A stretch of 64,000 nt of DNA from an uncultured Planctomycetia bacterium (GTDB taxonomy: Bacteria > Planctomycetota > Phycisphaerae > FEN-1346 > JAACEH01), in contig CAIYVX010000023.1 of assembly GCA_903929765.1 (NCBI GenBank), forward strand, positions 1-64,000, written 5' to 3'. The translations under genes and the position numbers were made by a program. Below the pieces are notes generated by a model, which worked only from the letters and a program-made list of their open reading frames with translations, did not search any database and had not been told where the DNA came from. Shown here one piece after another: positions 1 through 8,516 of the stretch; position 1 is the first letter of the stretch; each line of letters begins with the position of its first letter.

Positions 1-1
1 G

Positions 2-172
2 CTCGCTACGCTCGCCTCCGCTCCGCCGCCCCAGGAAGATCAATTTACAGAAAGGATTTTACACCCCCGGCGTGTGCTTGCAGCCCTGGAAACTTCGGTA
101 GATTTGGTCGAACCTTTTGCCAGACTTGCCGAGGCGCTCAAAGAGGCAGCAAATTCCACCGGAAAACAATAG
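2..172 (+). CDS. Possible C-terminal end of an upstream gene (partial)
   Basis: A frame is open from the window edge to a TAG stop, 12 bases before the ATG of the SNF2 helicase gene. The last 40 or so residues look protein-like, with charged and aliphatic residues that could form a helix. The first 35 bases are low-complexity CTCGC/CTCCGC sequence, so the true gene may enter later or the start may be a contig-end repeat. Close coupling to the helicase gene would make it a partner in the same operon. No family can be recognised from this fragment. Confidence 0.35.
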   Translation, partial: LATLASAPPPQEDQFTERILHPRRVLAALETSVDLVEPFARLAEALKEAANSTGKQ

Positions 173-184
173 AGGAACAGCACG

Positions 185-2629
185 ATGAGCTGGTTTCTCG
201 ATGGTATGAGGAAGGCAGTCTACCCGTCGGACCGCGAGGCTTTTCGTCCGCAGCGTTATAAGTTAGATGACGGAACGCTAGATATTGATGCGTCAGTCGA
301 AGGTATTCACTCCGTTTGGCGGGTTGCAGTCCCAACAGGAGACCATTGTCGTTCAGGACTTGGGCGTCCGAAATCTGACAAGGCCATACCCTGGAACTCG
401 CTCGAATTCGAGTCTTTAGTTAATCGATTACCTCCTGACATTGAATCCCCTTCACCGTTGGTAAATACCGAGATCGAATTATCGCCGGCTTTTGTGATTG
501 CCGAAGCGATGTCTTTCGACGTAAAACCGCGTGTGCGACTGTTATCACCATTTGTTCCCACGATTGCTACAAGCGATTTGCTCAACGGAATATTGCCAAC
601 AATACATCCGATTACTGAATTCCGGTGCATCCTAAGCCATTTTACTTTCGGCCCTTTGAGGGCGGAGCCGCAGAACCTCTTTAGCAAGGCCCCGAATGCT
701 GCTCAGTCGGCACCCCGTGTCGCCCGTATTACCGAACCTCCAATGCCACCGTGTGCAAGGAAAGCAAGCATCGAAGAACGCCTGCGTTGGATATTGACAC
801 CCCCGATTCACGAGATTCTTTCCGACCCGCAACTCGCCCTTCCGGAGCGACCGTTTCCCTATCAAATGTTTGGCGTGAAGTGGCTCAAGGATAGAGACAG
901 CGCCCTTTTAGCGGACGAAATGGGACTCGGAAAGACAATGCAGGCGATTATCGCGGCTAGGCTCTTGTGGCGAGAGGGAAGAATAAAGCAAGTGCTCGTT
1001 GTTTGTCCCAAGATGCTGATATCAAACTGGAAAGAAGAGTTTAGAAAGTGGTGGCCCCAGGCGGCTTATAACATCATGGTTGCAGATCAGGACCGCCAAT
1101 GGTTTTTGCGTATGGGAACACCGAGTACATTAGTCAAAATCATTAACTACGAGTCACTCGGTAGGGAACTTGATTGGTTGAAAACCCAGACTTTCTCCCA
1201 TGACCTTGTCATAATCGACGAAGCCCAGCGCATCAAGAATCCCAAGGCCAAAGCTTCACAGGCGGTGAAATTTCTAAAAGCTGGAAGGAGATGGGCACTC
1301 ACCGGAACACCTCTTGAGAACAAAGTTGAGGATGTCATTTCTATCTTTGGATACGTAAATCCAGAACTCCTTGTTGCATGCGACTTGTCCAATCCAATTA
1401 CAGAACATATACGGCCTTTCATGCTTCGTAGGCGGACTGAGGAAGTTATGCCTGAGTTGCCGGAGAAATACGAACAGGACGTAGAGATCGAACTCGATGA
1501 TGCTCATCGTGAGACCTATAACCGTTTGGAGCGGGAGGGCGTCCTTGAACTGAACGAGAAGGGCGACCAGATAACCGTTACGCACGTTTTTGCTTTGATT
1601 AACAGATTGCGTCAGGTCTGCAACTTCGACCCACAAAAGAACTCCAGCGCCAAACTGGAACGTTTGTTGGCGGACCTTGAAGAAATTCGTGAAAGCGGCA
1701 AAAAAGCTCTCGTTTTCTCGCAGTTTGTATCGGAGAAATTTGGACTCCGACGACTCTCTTCGGAACTCGGCAAGGAGGGATACGGCGTAAGAGAACTCCA
1801 CGGTGGGATTTCCACACGTGATAGGGATGCAAACGTCCAATGGTTAAAGTCAGACCCGGACGCGAATATCCTACTTCTCAATTTTGCCGTAGGCGGCGTG
1901 GGTCTCAACCTGCAGGCTGCAAACTACGTTTACCTATTCGACAGATGGTGGAACCCCGCGGTTGAGGATCAGGCTGTAAAGCGTGCACACCGTATCGGCC
2001 AGATGCAGAAGGTTTTTATCCGCCGTTTCTATTGCGGCGGTACCATTGAGGAGAGGATACTGGAGGCGCTCGCCAAGAAGCGACAGCTTTTCAGACAAAT
2101 CATTGACGAGGCCAGTCCGCAGGCCGACAGCATGGGTTTAAATGAGGAGGAAATATTTTCACTCTTTAACCTGACCGTTCGTCCACGAAAGTCGGCGAAG
2201 CCAAAAATCTCCGTTGAACCCGTTACCCTAATTCTCAACAATATGGACCCAAAGCAGTTTGAGGAATTGGTGGCCGAGTTGTACGAGAAACAAGGGTTTT
2301 CGGCGGCGCTTACCGGCGGTAGCCACGATGGCGGGATCGATGTTCTCGCGGAACGTCAGGCGGGAGGAGCGAGAGAGCGAGTTATCATTCAGTGTAAGCA
2401 TCAAAGGGGCAAGGTTGGCCGCCCGGTTCTACAACAACTCTGGGGTGTCCTCCATGCTAATCAAAGCTATACCCGTGCGGACTGTGTGACAAGTTCCACC
2501 TTTACGCCGGAGGCTCAAGAGTTTGCCAAGGAGAAGCGGTTAACCTTAATCGACCGCACGATGCTCGAACAACTTGCGAGTGAATTCAGGGTTGCTAGCT
2601 TTGTTCAGCTTCCGCCGACGACGCAGTAG
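185..2629 (+). CDS. SNF2-family helicase fused to an Mrr-like restriction nuclease
   Basis: This 814-residue protein has three parts. Residues 1-215 form an N-terminal region without a recognised domain. Residues 220-660 form a complete SNF2 motor with Walker A ADEMGLGKT (about 243-251), DEAQ box (about 344), the LTGTP motif (about 370) and motif VI QAVKRAHRIGQ (about 595-605). The C-terminus from about 687 is an Mrr_cat-type endonuclease domain, with FEELVAELY, the acidic GGIDV and QCKHQ (the D-QxK core). SNF2 proteins translocate on double-stranded DNA, and Mrr domains cut modified or foreign DNA. The fusion therefore suggests a DNA-tracking nuclease in phage or plasmid defence (inference). 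GAGGAACAG lies upstream of the ATG. No methyltransferase is visible downstream; a partner could be cut off at the left edge. Confidence 0.88.
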   Translation: MSWFLDGMRKAVYPSDREAFRPQRYKLDDGTLDIDASVEGIHSVWRVAVPTGDHCRSGLGRPKSDKAIPWNSLEFESLVNRLPPDIESPSPLVNTEIELSPAFVIAEAMSFDVKPRVRLLSPFVPTIATSDLLNGILPTIHPITEFRCILSHFTFGPLRAEPQNLFSKAPNAAQSAPRVARITEPPMPPCARKASIEERLRWILTPPIHEILSDPQLALPERPFPYQMFGVKWLKDRDSALLADEMGLGKTMQAIIAARLLWREGRIKQVLVVCPKMLISNWKEEFRKWWPQAAYNIMVADQDRQWFLRMGTPSTLVKIINYESLGRELDWLKTQTFSHDLVIIDEAQRIKNPKAKASQAVKFLKAGRRWALTGTPLENKVEDVISIFGYVNPELLVACDLSNPITEHIRPFMLRRRTEEVMPELPEKYEQDVEIELDDAHRETYNRLEREGVLELNEKGDQITVTHVFALINRLRQVCNFDPQKNSSAKLERLLADLEEIRESGKKALVFSQFVSEKFGLRRLSSELGKEGYGVRELHGGISTRDRDANVQWLKSDPDANILLLNFAVGGVGLNLQAANYVYLFDRWWNPAVEDQAVKRAHRIGQMQKVFIRRFYCGGTIEERILEALAKKRQLFRQIIDEASPQADSMGLNEEEIFSLFNLTVRPRKSAKPKISVEPVTLILNNMDPKQFEELVAELYEKQGFSAALTGGSHDGGIDVLAERQAGGARERVIIQCKHQRGKVGRPVLQQLWGVLHANQSYTRADCVTSSTFTPEAQEFAKEKRLTLIDRTMLEQLASEFRVASFVQLPPTTQ

Positions 2630-2769
2630 TCAACGTCAATTCGAGAAACAAAAACAGCAACACCAATCTGAAAACGGCATTTGATTGCGGCGGCTGCAAA
2701 CGGCGCATCCGCCCTACATGAAAGCATCAGCCACGGTTACGATCTGGGGTTGTTGAACGAAGACACACC

Positions 2770-2814
2770 ATGCCCGGCGAAATGGCCCGCCGGGACAAGG
2801 TGTGGCACCCGGAA
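2770..2814. repeat. Short dispersed hairpin repeat (GTGCCAC family)
   Basis: The sequence holds CCCGGCG facing CGCCGGG and ends in AAGGTGTGGCACCC. The same GGTGCCACACYTTG motif recurs at about 44.6, 55.7, 56.8 and 63.05 kb. The rest of the gap between the helicase gene and the convergent GH43 gene shows no gene. Confidence 0.5.
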
Positions 2815-2837
2815 ATTACATCCAAACGTTAACTGCT

Positions 2838-4160
2838 CTATTCCTGTGGTTTCCTGGCCGAAGGTTGCCAGTTGAGAACCGGCTGGGGAAAGACCTCGAA
2901 CGGTGGATGGCCGGGCGGGGCGTTGGGTGAGGGGTTGGCGGGCAAGGGGTCGGAGGTCAGGGTGAAGCGCGCGACGGAGACGGCGCTGGTTTTGAGGCCG
3001 GACTTGAAGGCCCGGGCCTTGACGGTGACGGACTTGGTGAGCGTGAACGGCTGGTCGTAGCGCGGTGAAGATTCGGTAGGGTCGGAGCCGTTGAGGGTGT
3101 AGCGAATTTCGGCGCCGGCGGTGTTGGAGGTCAGGGCGACGGAGACGGACGGGCTGAAGACGGCGCCGCGGGGATGGAAGTCCGGAGACCAGGCGAGCGA
3201 CGGGTCGCAGACGGGGACCGGCTGGGCGAGGCCGCGCGTCGGCGTGCCGCTGAAAAGGCCGTGTTCGTCGAAGGAAACCGGATCAAGGCAGATGTCGCGG
3301 TCCCAGCCTTCCCTGGTGTCGGTCTTCTGGGCGTAGAGATGCCAGAGTTGGCCGGCCCGGTCGCGAATCACCGAGCCGTGGCCGGCGCCGTGGACCTTCG
3401 CCAGGTTCTGGAAGACGGGGTTGTGGGCGTACTTGGTGAACGGACCGAGGGGCGTCGGAGCGGTGGCGTAACCGACGGCGTAGTAAATCGATTGTCCGTC
3501 GCTGCCGGAGTAGAGCAGGTAGTAGCGGCCGTCGTGTTTGAGCAGCCACGGTCCCTCGTTGATGGGGAAGCTGTGCTTCTCCCAGTCTTGTGAAATTTCG
3601 AAGCACCTGGTGACCGGTCCGCCGGTTTCGGTGGGGCTTTTCAAGGGCACGCAGTACATGGTGAAGGTTGGCGTGTTGGTGAAATAGAGGTAAAGCCGCC
3701 CATCATCGTCGCGGAACAGGTCGGCGTCGATGCCATCAATGGCCAGGAGTCCCAGATCCTTAAACAAGGCATCGGGCCGGTCGGCGACGGCCACGCCGAT
3801 CTTGTATTTTCGCGTATAGTACAGGTAGAACTTGCCGTCCTCGGGATGGCGGTAAACTTCCGGGGCCCAGACGCCCTTGAACTCATCAGGCAACACCTGC
3901 GGCCCTTTTTTCCAGTGTACCAGGTCGGTGGAGATGAAGACGTTGTTGCCGGGGTTGGTGGAATAGAAGTAGTAAGTATCGTTGAAAAGAATAACGTCAG
4001 GGTCGGCGCCTCCGCCTTGGTCCAGGGCGAGAATCGGGTTAGTGTAGGTGGCCGGCGAGGCGCGGTCGGCGGCGCAGGAGAGGCCGGAAACGGCGGCCAA
4101 CAACAGACCCAGGCCGCACAGGAAACGCGTTTTGCAGAACCAGGAACAAGTCGATTTCAT
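2838..4160 (-). CDS. GH43-like glycoside hydrolase lipoprotein
   Basis: The 440-residue product starts with a signal peptide and a possible lipobox cysteine (LSC, residue 29), so it is exported and perhaps membrane-anchored. Residues 40-320 form a five-bladed beta-propeller typical of GH43: ADPDV (Asp about 53-55, general base), VWAPEVYRH, DGIDADLFRDDDG (pKa-modulating Asp about 146) and NEGPW (Glu about 202, acid). Such enzymes cleave arabinan, xylan or related side chains. A C-terminal segment (about 335-410) with SNTAGAEIRYTLNG..P resembles the chitobiase C-terminal (CHB_HEX_C) beta-sandwich, followed by a Pro-rich tail. It lies 38 bases downstream of the larA-like gene on the same strand and is likely co-transcribed. 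The exact substrate is not predictable. Confidence 0.9.
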   Translation of the reverse strand: MKSTCSWFCKTRFLCGLGLLLAAVSGLSCAADRASPATYTNPILALDQGGGADPDVILFNDTYYFYSTNPGNNVFISTDLVHWKKGPQVLPDEFKGVWAPEVYRHPEDGKFYLYYTRKYKIGVAVADRPDALFKDLGLLAIDGIDADLFRDDDGRLYLYFTNTPTFTMYCVPLKSPTETGGPVTRCFEISQDWEKHSFPINEGPWLLKHDGRYYLLYSGSDGQSIYYAVGYATAPTPLGPFTKYAHNPVFQNLAKVHGAGHGSVIRDRAGQLWHLYAQKTDTREGWDRDICLDPVSFDEHGLFSGTPTRGLAQPVPVCDPSLAWSPDFHPRGAVFSPSVSVALTSNTAGAEIRYTLNGSDPTESSPRYDQPFTLTKSVTVKARAFKSGLKTSAVSVARFTLTSDPLPANPSPNAPPGHPPFEVFPQPVLNWQPSARKPQE

Positions 4161-4198
4161 ACGGCCTCACAATTGGTGAAGTTGGTGGGACAAGAGGC

Positions 4199-5497
4199 TC
4201 AGGCGAGATAGGGCAGGACGTAGGCGCCTTTGGGCATGACGGTGATACGGGCATTGGGGCCGTGCTTGGCGAGGGCCTGGGCGAGGCCGGCTTCGAGCGA
4301 GCGGACGGGCGTGACGAAAAGCTTGTGCTGCAAATCCCAATCGAGGAAAGAGGAGTAGAAGAGGACTTCGTGCTTGGAGCAGACCTTGTGGAGGTATTGC
4401 AAGGCCCACTGGTCTTTTTCGACGTAGCCGCGCGTCAGGGCGTCGTGCATGAAGGCTTCGAGGGTGGGGTAGCGGAGGCACATGGCGGTGAACTCGGGGG
4501 AGCCGAGGCCCTCGGCGCAGGCCATGGCGTAGAGGATGGTTCCGCCGGGCTTGAGGATGGGCAGGGCGGCGATCAGGCCCTTCTGGCTCTGATAGTAAGT
4601 GAGGTCGAGCGGGTAGCCGCAACTGGTGGAGATGACGATGTCGGCGGGTTCGGGGACGGCGACGCGTGTGCCGCGCTCGGCGTGGAGGACGGCTTGCTGC
4701 CAGGCGGCGCGCCAGTCGCCGGCGAAGACGCCGGTGAGGCGGACCTGGCGGTTCAAGGTGACGTTGACGAGGAAGTGTGGCGGGCAGAGGGCGGCGACGG
4801 CGTGGGAGAGTTCGTTGACGGGGTTGCCGTCGATAATGCCGGGCAGGGCGTTGGGGTGGCCCATCATATCGGTGGCGTGGAAGCGTTTGACGGTTTCCTC
4901 GCCGGCGACGCCGGGGCAGAGGCCCTTGCGTCCGCCGGACCAGCCGGCCATCATGTGCGGCTCGACGAGGCCGGTGAGGAGGCGGAGGTCGGCGTCGACC
5001 CAGCGGCGGTTCATGAGGACGGTGGTGTCGAAGATGGTTTTGCCGACGGGGCGAAGAGTTTCGGTTTTCCAGGATTCGTGGCTGACGACTTCGACGCGGG
5101 CGGCGACGTCGGGTCCGACGAGTTCGACGATTTCGGAGGAGAGGGCGGCGCGGTGGAGGCCGGTGGCGATGAGGATGGTGACGGAAGAATCGGCGACTCC
5201 GGCGGCGCGGAGTTCGGCGAGGAGCGGCAGGAGGATTTCGTGATTGGGGCAGGGGCGGGTGATGTCGGAGATGACGATGACGGTGCGGAAATCTTTCTTC
5301 GTGCCGACGGCGCGGCGGCGTTCGGCGACGACTTCGGCCAGCGGCGGGCAGCCGGTGGGGCGGCGCAGGGCTTCGGTCACGGCGGCCTGTGGATCGTGGA
5401 GCGGCGCGAGGGCCTGGTCTTCGACGATGGCGATGAGGTTAGAGTCGGGGACGTCGAGGGTGAGGCCTTCATGATGGTAGGCTAATTTGATTTTCAT
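4199..5497 (-). CDS. larA: LarA-family nickel-pincer racemase/epimerase (DUF2088)
   Basis: The protein has 432 residues from the chosen ATG, close to the usual length of LarA. It carries the family motifs: DITRPCP near residue 90, ATGLHR (His about 112), VEPHMMAGWSGGRKGLCPG (His about 177, Lys about 189, the pincer-cofactor lysine) and a Rossmann-like C-terminal half. LarA uses a nickel pincer nucleotide to racemise lactate or related 2-hydroxy acids; many homologues act on other substrates. None of the cofactor synthesis genes larB, larC or larE is in the window. An upstream in-frame extension is rejected because TATAAT lies six bases before this ATG, which predicts a nearly leaderless mRNA. 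The symbol marks the family, not a proven lactate substrate. Confidence 0.85.
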   Translation of the reverse strand: MKIKLAYHHEGLTLDVPDSNLIAIVEDQALAPLHDPQAAVTEALRRPTGCPPLAEVVAERRRAVGTKKDFRTVIVISDITRPCPNHEILLPLLAELRAAGVADSSVTILIATGLHRAALSSEIVELVGPDVAARVEVVSHESWKTETLRPVGKTIFDTTVLMNRRWVDADLRLLTGLVEPHMMAGWSGGRKGLCPGVAGEETVKRFHATDMMGHPNALPGIIDGNPVNELSHAVAALCPPHFLVNVTLNRQVRLTGVFAGDWRAAWQQAVLHAERGTRVAVPEPADIVISTSCGYPLDLTYYQSQKGLIAALPILKPGGTILYAMACAEGLGSPEFTAMCLRYPTLEAFMHDALTRGYVEKDQWALQYLHKVCSKHEVLFYSSFLDWDLQHKLFVTPVRSLEAGLAQALAKHGPNARITVMPKGAYVLPYLA

Positions 5498-5503
5498 GGC
5501 GGA

Positions 5504-5509
5504 ATTATA
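5504..5509 (-). promoter_or_regulatory. -10 box of a leaderless promoter for the larA-like gene
   Basis: The minus strand reads TATAAT followed by six bases and then the ATG. Transcription would start at or next to the start codon, and no Shine-Dalgarno sequence is present. The -35 region is weak. Confidence 0.55.
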
Positions 5510-5571
5510 ACGCGTGGCGGAGGAAAATTCCAGTCTGGGCGATGGTTCGCAGACGCCGCGTGGGTGCAAGC

Positions 5572-6576
5572 CTAAACCAGCCTTCGCGTCCACTCCGCCA
5601 CCTGCTGCACCGTCGACCATTCGATGCGGTCGCCCAGGTGGCGGTTCACGCGGTCAACCACGATCTTCAGCGAATCGAAGCCTCGCCGTGTCCCATTAGA
5701 GAATAACGTTTGCCCGTGGGCATGGAACACCGCCGGCCCACCCGAGGCGACCAGGTCCACCAGCCGCCCGCTCCGACCGTCGGCCGCGATGAAGTACTCG
5801 GCCATGGTCAGCGGGTCGCCGGCGTCTCCGTAGAGCGAGGCCCAGAACGGCTCGTCGGCCCGGATGCCGCTCCAGATGCTGACCACGCTCTCACCGGCGG
5901 CCTGGTCATCGACCATCACCCGGGACGGCGCCGGCAGGGCCGTCGCCTCGCAATCCAGGAAGAAGAACGTCCGCTTGATCCCGCACGCCTCCTTCATGGC
6001 CCGCAAGACCGCCCTGGCGTACAGATCCCTGTCGCCCGGGAAGTAGCCCGGCTGGGTGATGCCCGTCGGCCGCAGGCCCACCTTTTGCAGCACCCGCAGT
6101 GCTCCGGCCATATAGTCCGCCAGCGTCTCCTCGTTCTGCAGGCCCATCCACTCTGGTTCAAACACCGGCCGCAGTCGCCGCTCGGCCATGTCCCAGGCCA
6201 TCGAGTGGGTCCAGATTTCCGGAGTGATGTCGAACGGTCCCAGCAGTTCTTCGCGGACGATGCAGAGCAGTTCTGAAAGCTCCGCCGCCGAGTAACCCTC
6301 GACCCGGTCGTCGATCGTGCCCAATCCCGCGGGGCAGGGCAGCATGGTGAACTTGCCTTTGACGCCGGCGTCGCGAGCCCAAGCCGCGAATTGCCGCCAG
6401 AAGTCGTTTGGAATAAGCATCGACGGTTCCTGCCGCCGCCAATCGGCCACGAACGTTCCGAACGCCCCCGTGGCCGGTCGGCTCACCCCCATTTCCTCGG
6501 CCTGCCGCCGCATCCAGTACGAGGAGTTGATCGGCGGATCGTCGATAATGAGTGCCATTGGGGTGCGTTCAGCCAT
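5572..6576 (-). CDS. Uncharacterised protein, possible polysaccharide-deacetylase-like barrel
   Basis: The product has 334 residues, no signal peptide and no membrane segment. The N-terminus contains ALIIDDPP followed by an aromatic-rich stretch, and later come GKFTMLPCP, PEIWTHSMAWD, ITQPGYFPGD, VFHAHGQTLF and a WSTVQQVAEWTRR C-terminal helix. Alternating short beta strands with acidic or His ends suggest a (beta/alpha) barrel like that of polysaccharide deacetylases, but the canonical HxxxH metal motif is not evident. The ATG was chosen over an upstream one because AGGAG lies five bases before it. It precedes the larA-like and GH43 genes on the same strand, which suggests a carbohydrate-related role (inference). 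Confidence 0.7.
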   Translation of the reverse strand: MAERTPMALIIDDPPINSSYWMRRQAEEMGVSRPATGAFGTFVADWRRQEPSMLIPNDFWRQFAAWARDAGVKGKFTMLPCPAGLGTIDDRVEGYSAAELSELLCIVREELLGPFDITPEIWTHSMAWDMAERRLRPVFEPEWMGLQNEETLADYMAGALRVLQKVGLRPTGITQPGYFPGDRDLYARAVLRAMKEACGIKRTFFFLDCEATALPAPSRVMVDDQAAGESVVSIWSGIRADEPFWASLYGDAGDPLTMAEYFIAADGRSGRLVDLVASGGPAVFHAHGQTLFSNGTRRGFDSLKIVVDRVNRHLGDRIEWSTVQQVAEWTRRLV

Positions 6577-6723
6577 GACCTCTCCTATCCTGTCGATTGA
6601 CAACACCGCCGATTCTACTTCTTCCCACCCCCGCCAAGCAACAAAACTCTGCCCTCACCATCGAGCCGTTCGGTATTCAGGTTGTACAGGAAGTCTTAGC
6701 CGTTGAGGCGGGTGGCAAGACGG

Positions 6724-7029
6724 TTACGCCTTGCCGGCAGCCAGGGACTTTAACCTGTTGACCATCTGTTTTCGGGCAGATCCGGTGAGGACGATCAAGA
6801 CCAGTTTCTGACGACGGGTCAGTTGCTTGATGGCGTACTCGAGCGACAAAGCGGCGCCATGGCTCTTGCAGGGCGTGCTCCACACCAGGGCAACCGGTCG
6901 TCTGGTCCGGGTGTATTTTGCGCCCCCGGCGCCATTGTGTGTTTTCAGGCGAGCCGGCAGCCGGTTCGTTATGCCCGTGTACAGCGTGTCGTCGGCACAG
7001 CGGAGAATGTAGACCAGCCAGGAACTCAT
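6724..7029 (-). CDS. GIY-YIG domain protein (UPF0213/YhbQ-like)
   Basis: This 101-residue single-domain protein begins with VYILRCADDTLYTGIT, the GIY-YIG signature in its VYI/YTG variant. It continues with an arginine in NRLPARLKTHN and a glutamate in LSLEYAIKQLTRRQK, the usual order of catalytic residues. Small stand-alone members of this family cleave branched or damaged DNA or remain uncharacterised. Its start lies ten bases after the end of the YcaQ-like gene on the same strand, so both are probably one DNA-repair transcript. Confidence 0.9.
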   Translation of the reverse strand: MSSWLVYILRCADDTLYTGITNRLPARLKTHNGAGGAKYTRTRRPVALVWSTPCKSHGAALSLEYAIKQLTRRQKLVLIVLTGSARKQMVNRLKSLAAGKA

Positions 7030-7039
7030 GCCGAAATCG

Positions 7040-8254
7040 TCACTCCGATGGCCGCCGAAGTTCGTTAACTAACGCACCACGGAGGCTTCGTGGGCTGCTG
7101 GCACTGACAACCACCTTCTCGCACCCGTTGAAAGTCGCGAACCTCCGCAGCGTTCCGGCCAGAGTTGTCAGGAGTTCGTCGGTGACAGCAACTCCACTTT
7201 CCAGGTGCAGGTGGTGTACAAGGTATCGGCCAGTGCGTCGGTCGGCCTTGGAGTCCAGACGCCCCACAAACCGTTCGCCCCACACGATCGGCAGGCAGAA
7301 GTATCCATAGCGCCGCTTGGGCTTCGGCACGTAGCACTCGATCTTGTAGTCAAACCCGAATAGGCGACGCAGTCGCAAGCGGTCGCCGGCAATCGAGTCA
7401 AAGGGTGAAAGCAGGTGCAGCAGGGTCGCCCGGCTCTTCCGCCGGCCAGCCGCGTCGATCACCTTCTTCAGGCCGTAGTGCGGCTCATTCTCAAGCCCCT
7501 CAATTTCGACGCGGACCACCTCGCCGGCAGTGACCAGTTCGCGCAGCGTTTCGGCCGGCAATCGCCAGGCGCTGCCCCAGCGCAGATCGCGGACTGTGGC
7601 CAAGCCGTGTGCCGCCAAGTACCGGCGGAGGCCGAAGCGATACGTTTCCGGCAGGTCCGGTTCGCGCGTGTCGAGTCCCGGGGGCAGAACACGCTCGGTC
7701 AGATCGTAACGTCGCTCGAACTTGCGGCGGCGGCTGATCATGAGCTGGCCACGGTTGAAGAGAAACTCCAGGGCGATCTTCGCCGGCTTCCAGTCCCACC
7801 ACGTGCCGCGGGTGGCGCCGGGCGGCGCCTCGAAATCCGATGAACCCAGCGGCCCCTCGCACTTGATCCGAGCGAGCACTTCACGGACCAGGCCCCGGTG
7901 AGCAGCCAGCCACTTGGACTGTGACCCACCTTCGCGGAAGCGCCGCATGCGCGGCAGATACCAGCGATAATCGACCATGGGAACGTATGCTGCCGCCGGC
8001 GCCGCCCAGTACTCAAACACCCGGCGGTCGTCGCCCAGCAGTTCATCCAGCATGTCCGGTCGATAGTCTGGCCGCCTGGTCCAGAGCGTGTGATGGTGGG
8101 CGCGCTCGATCACAGCAATCGTGTCGATCTGGACAAAACCCAGCCGCTCAACTGTTCGGGCGGCACCTTCCTTGCCAGAGGGAAGACGCCAGCTACCGTC
8201 CAGTCCCTGGCACGTCAGGATAAGTCGCCGGGCTTGTTGAAGCGATATTCTCAT
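7040..8254 (-). CDS. YcaQ/AlkX-family DNA glycosylase (winged-helix, HTH_42)
   Basis: The 405-residue protein matches the YcaQ fold throughout. The catalytic QxD motif is present as QID at residues 42-44 (FVQIDTI), followed by the HHTLWTR loop and an EYWAAPAAAY helix. The C-terminal part has LLSPFDSI and LPIVWGERFVGRLDSKADR. YcaQ unhooks interstrand DNA crosslinks and alkylated purines. The ATG before RISLQQAR was preferred because homologues begin at this helix; an ATG 36 bases upstream is possible. The 68-residue N-terminal extension of the open frame overlaps a dispersed repeat and is not considered coding. Confidence 0.88.
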   Translation of the reverse strand: MRISLQQARRLILTCQGLDGSWRLPSGKEGAARTVERLGFVQIDTIAVIERAHHHTLWTRRPDYRPDMLDELLGDDRRVFEYWAAPAAAYVPMVDYRWYLPRMRRFREGGSQSKWLAAHRGLVREVLARIKCEGPLGSSDFEAPPGATRGTWWDWKPAKIALEFLFNRGQLMISRRRKFERRYDLTERVLPPGLDTREPDLPETYRFGLRRYLAAHGLATVRDLRWGSAWRLPAETLRELVTAGEVVRVEIEGLENEPHYGLKKVIDAAGRRKSRATLLHLLSPFDSIAGDRLRLRRLFGFDYKIECYVPKPKRRYGYFCLPIVWGERFVGRLDSKADRRTGRYLVHHLHLESGVAVTDELLTTLAGTLRRFATFNGCEKVVVSASSPRSLRGALVNELRRPSE

Positions 8255-8330
8255 GGATCGGAGTCCACCCCGTATTGTTCCAAGACACATCCGCGACCTA
8301 CGCCGCCTTCCAGGAGACGACCCCGTTTCG

Positions 8331-8420
8331 GCGGGTGGCATGGTCCATCTTTTCGAAATCGTGTGAGGCGACCATGGTTCCCCGAACCAAAGAGAGAGTG
8401 AAATGCGGCTGAACAGCAAC
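8331..8420. repeat. 90-bp direct repeat, copy A
   Basis: This block is repeated 2.7 kb away with four mismatches in 90 bases (copy B). The two copies flank the double-metallopeptidase gene in the same orientation. On the minus strand both copies keep an open frame (TMVASHDxEKMDHATRR); on the plus strand both end in a purine-rich RBS-like stretch and ATGCGGCTGAACAGCAAC. Confidence 0.85.
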
Positions 8421-8516
8421 TGTACGGAGTTTGAACCGACCGTCATCGAGTTCATCGAAGCCTGCAGGGGTACTTACGCCGCCGGTCGCCCTGTGGCAGA
8501 GTCTGATTACCGTTGA
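8403..8516 (+). pseudogene. Fragment of a repeated small gene (37 codons)
   Basis: The frame starts at the ATG inside repeat copy A, preceded by GAGAGAGTGA, and contains TEFEPTVIEFIEAC. A near-identical coding stretch (KFEPTVIEFIKAC), differing mostly at third positions and one Glu/Lys change, lies at about 25.65 kb. The frame stops after 37 codons and overlaps the end of the convergent peptidase gene, so it is probably a remnant. No family is assigned. Confidence 0.35.

Noticed and set aside
2681-2875. A 64-codon frame after the SNF2-Mrr gene
   Set aside because: It runs through a repeat and the end of the convergent GH43 gene and has no RBS.
4262-5485. A 407-codon plus-strand frame
   Set aside because: It is antisense to the LarA-family gene, Gly/Asp/Glu-rich without motifs.
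8421-8516. Similarity of the FEPTVIEFIEAC fragment to the N-terminus of MvhD-type hydrogenase subunits
   Set aside because: Only EFEP and a few hydrophobic positions agree; the cysteine pattern does not match, so no function is claimed.
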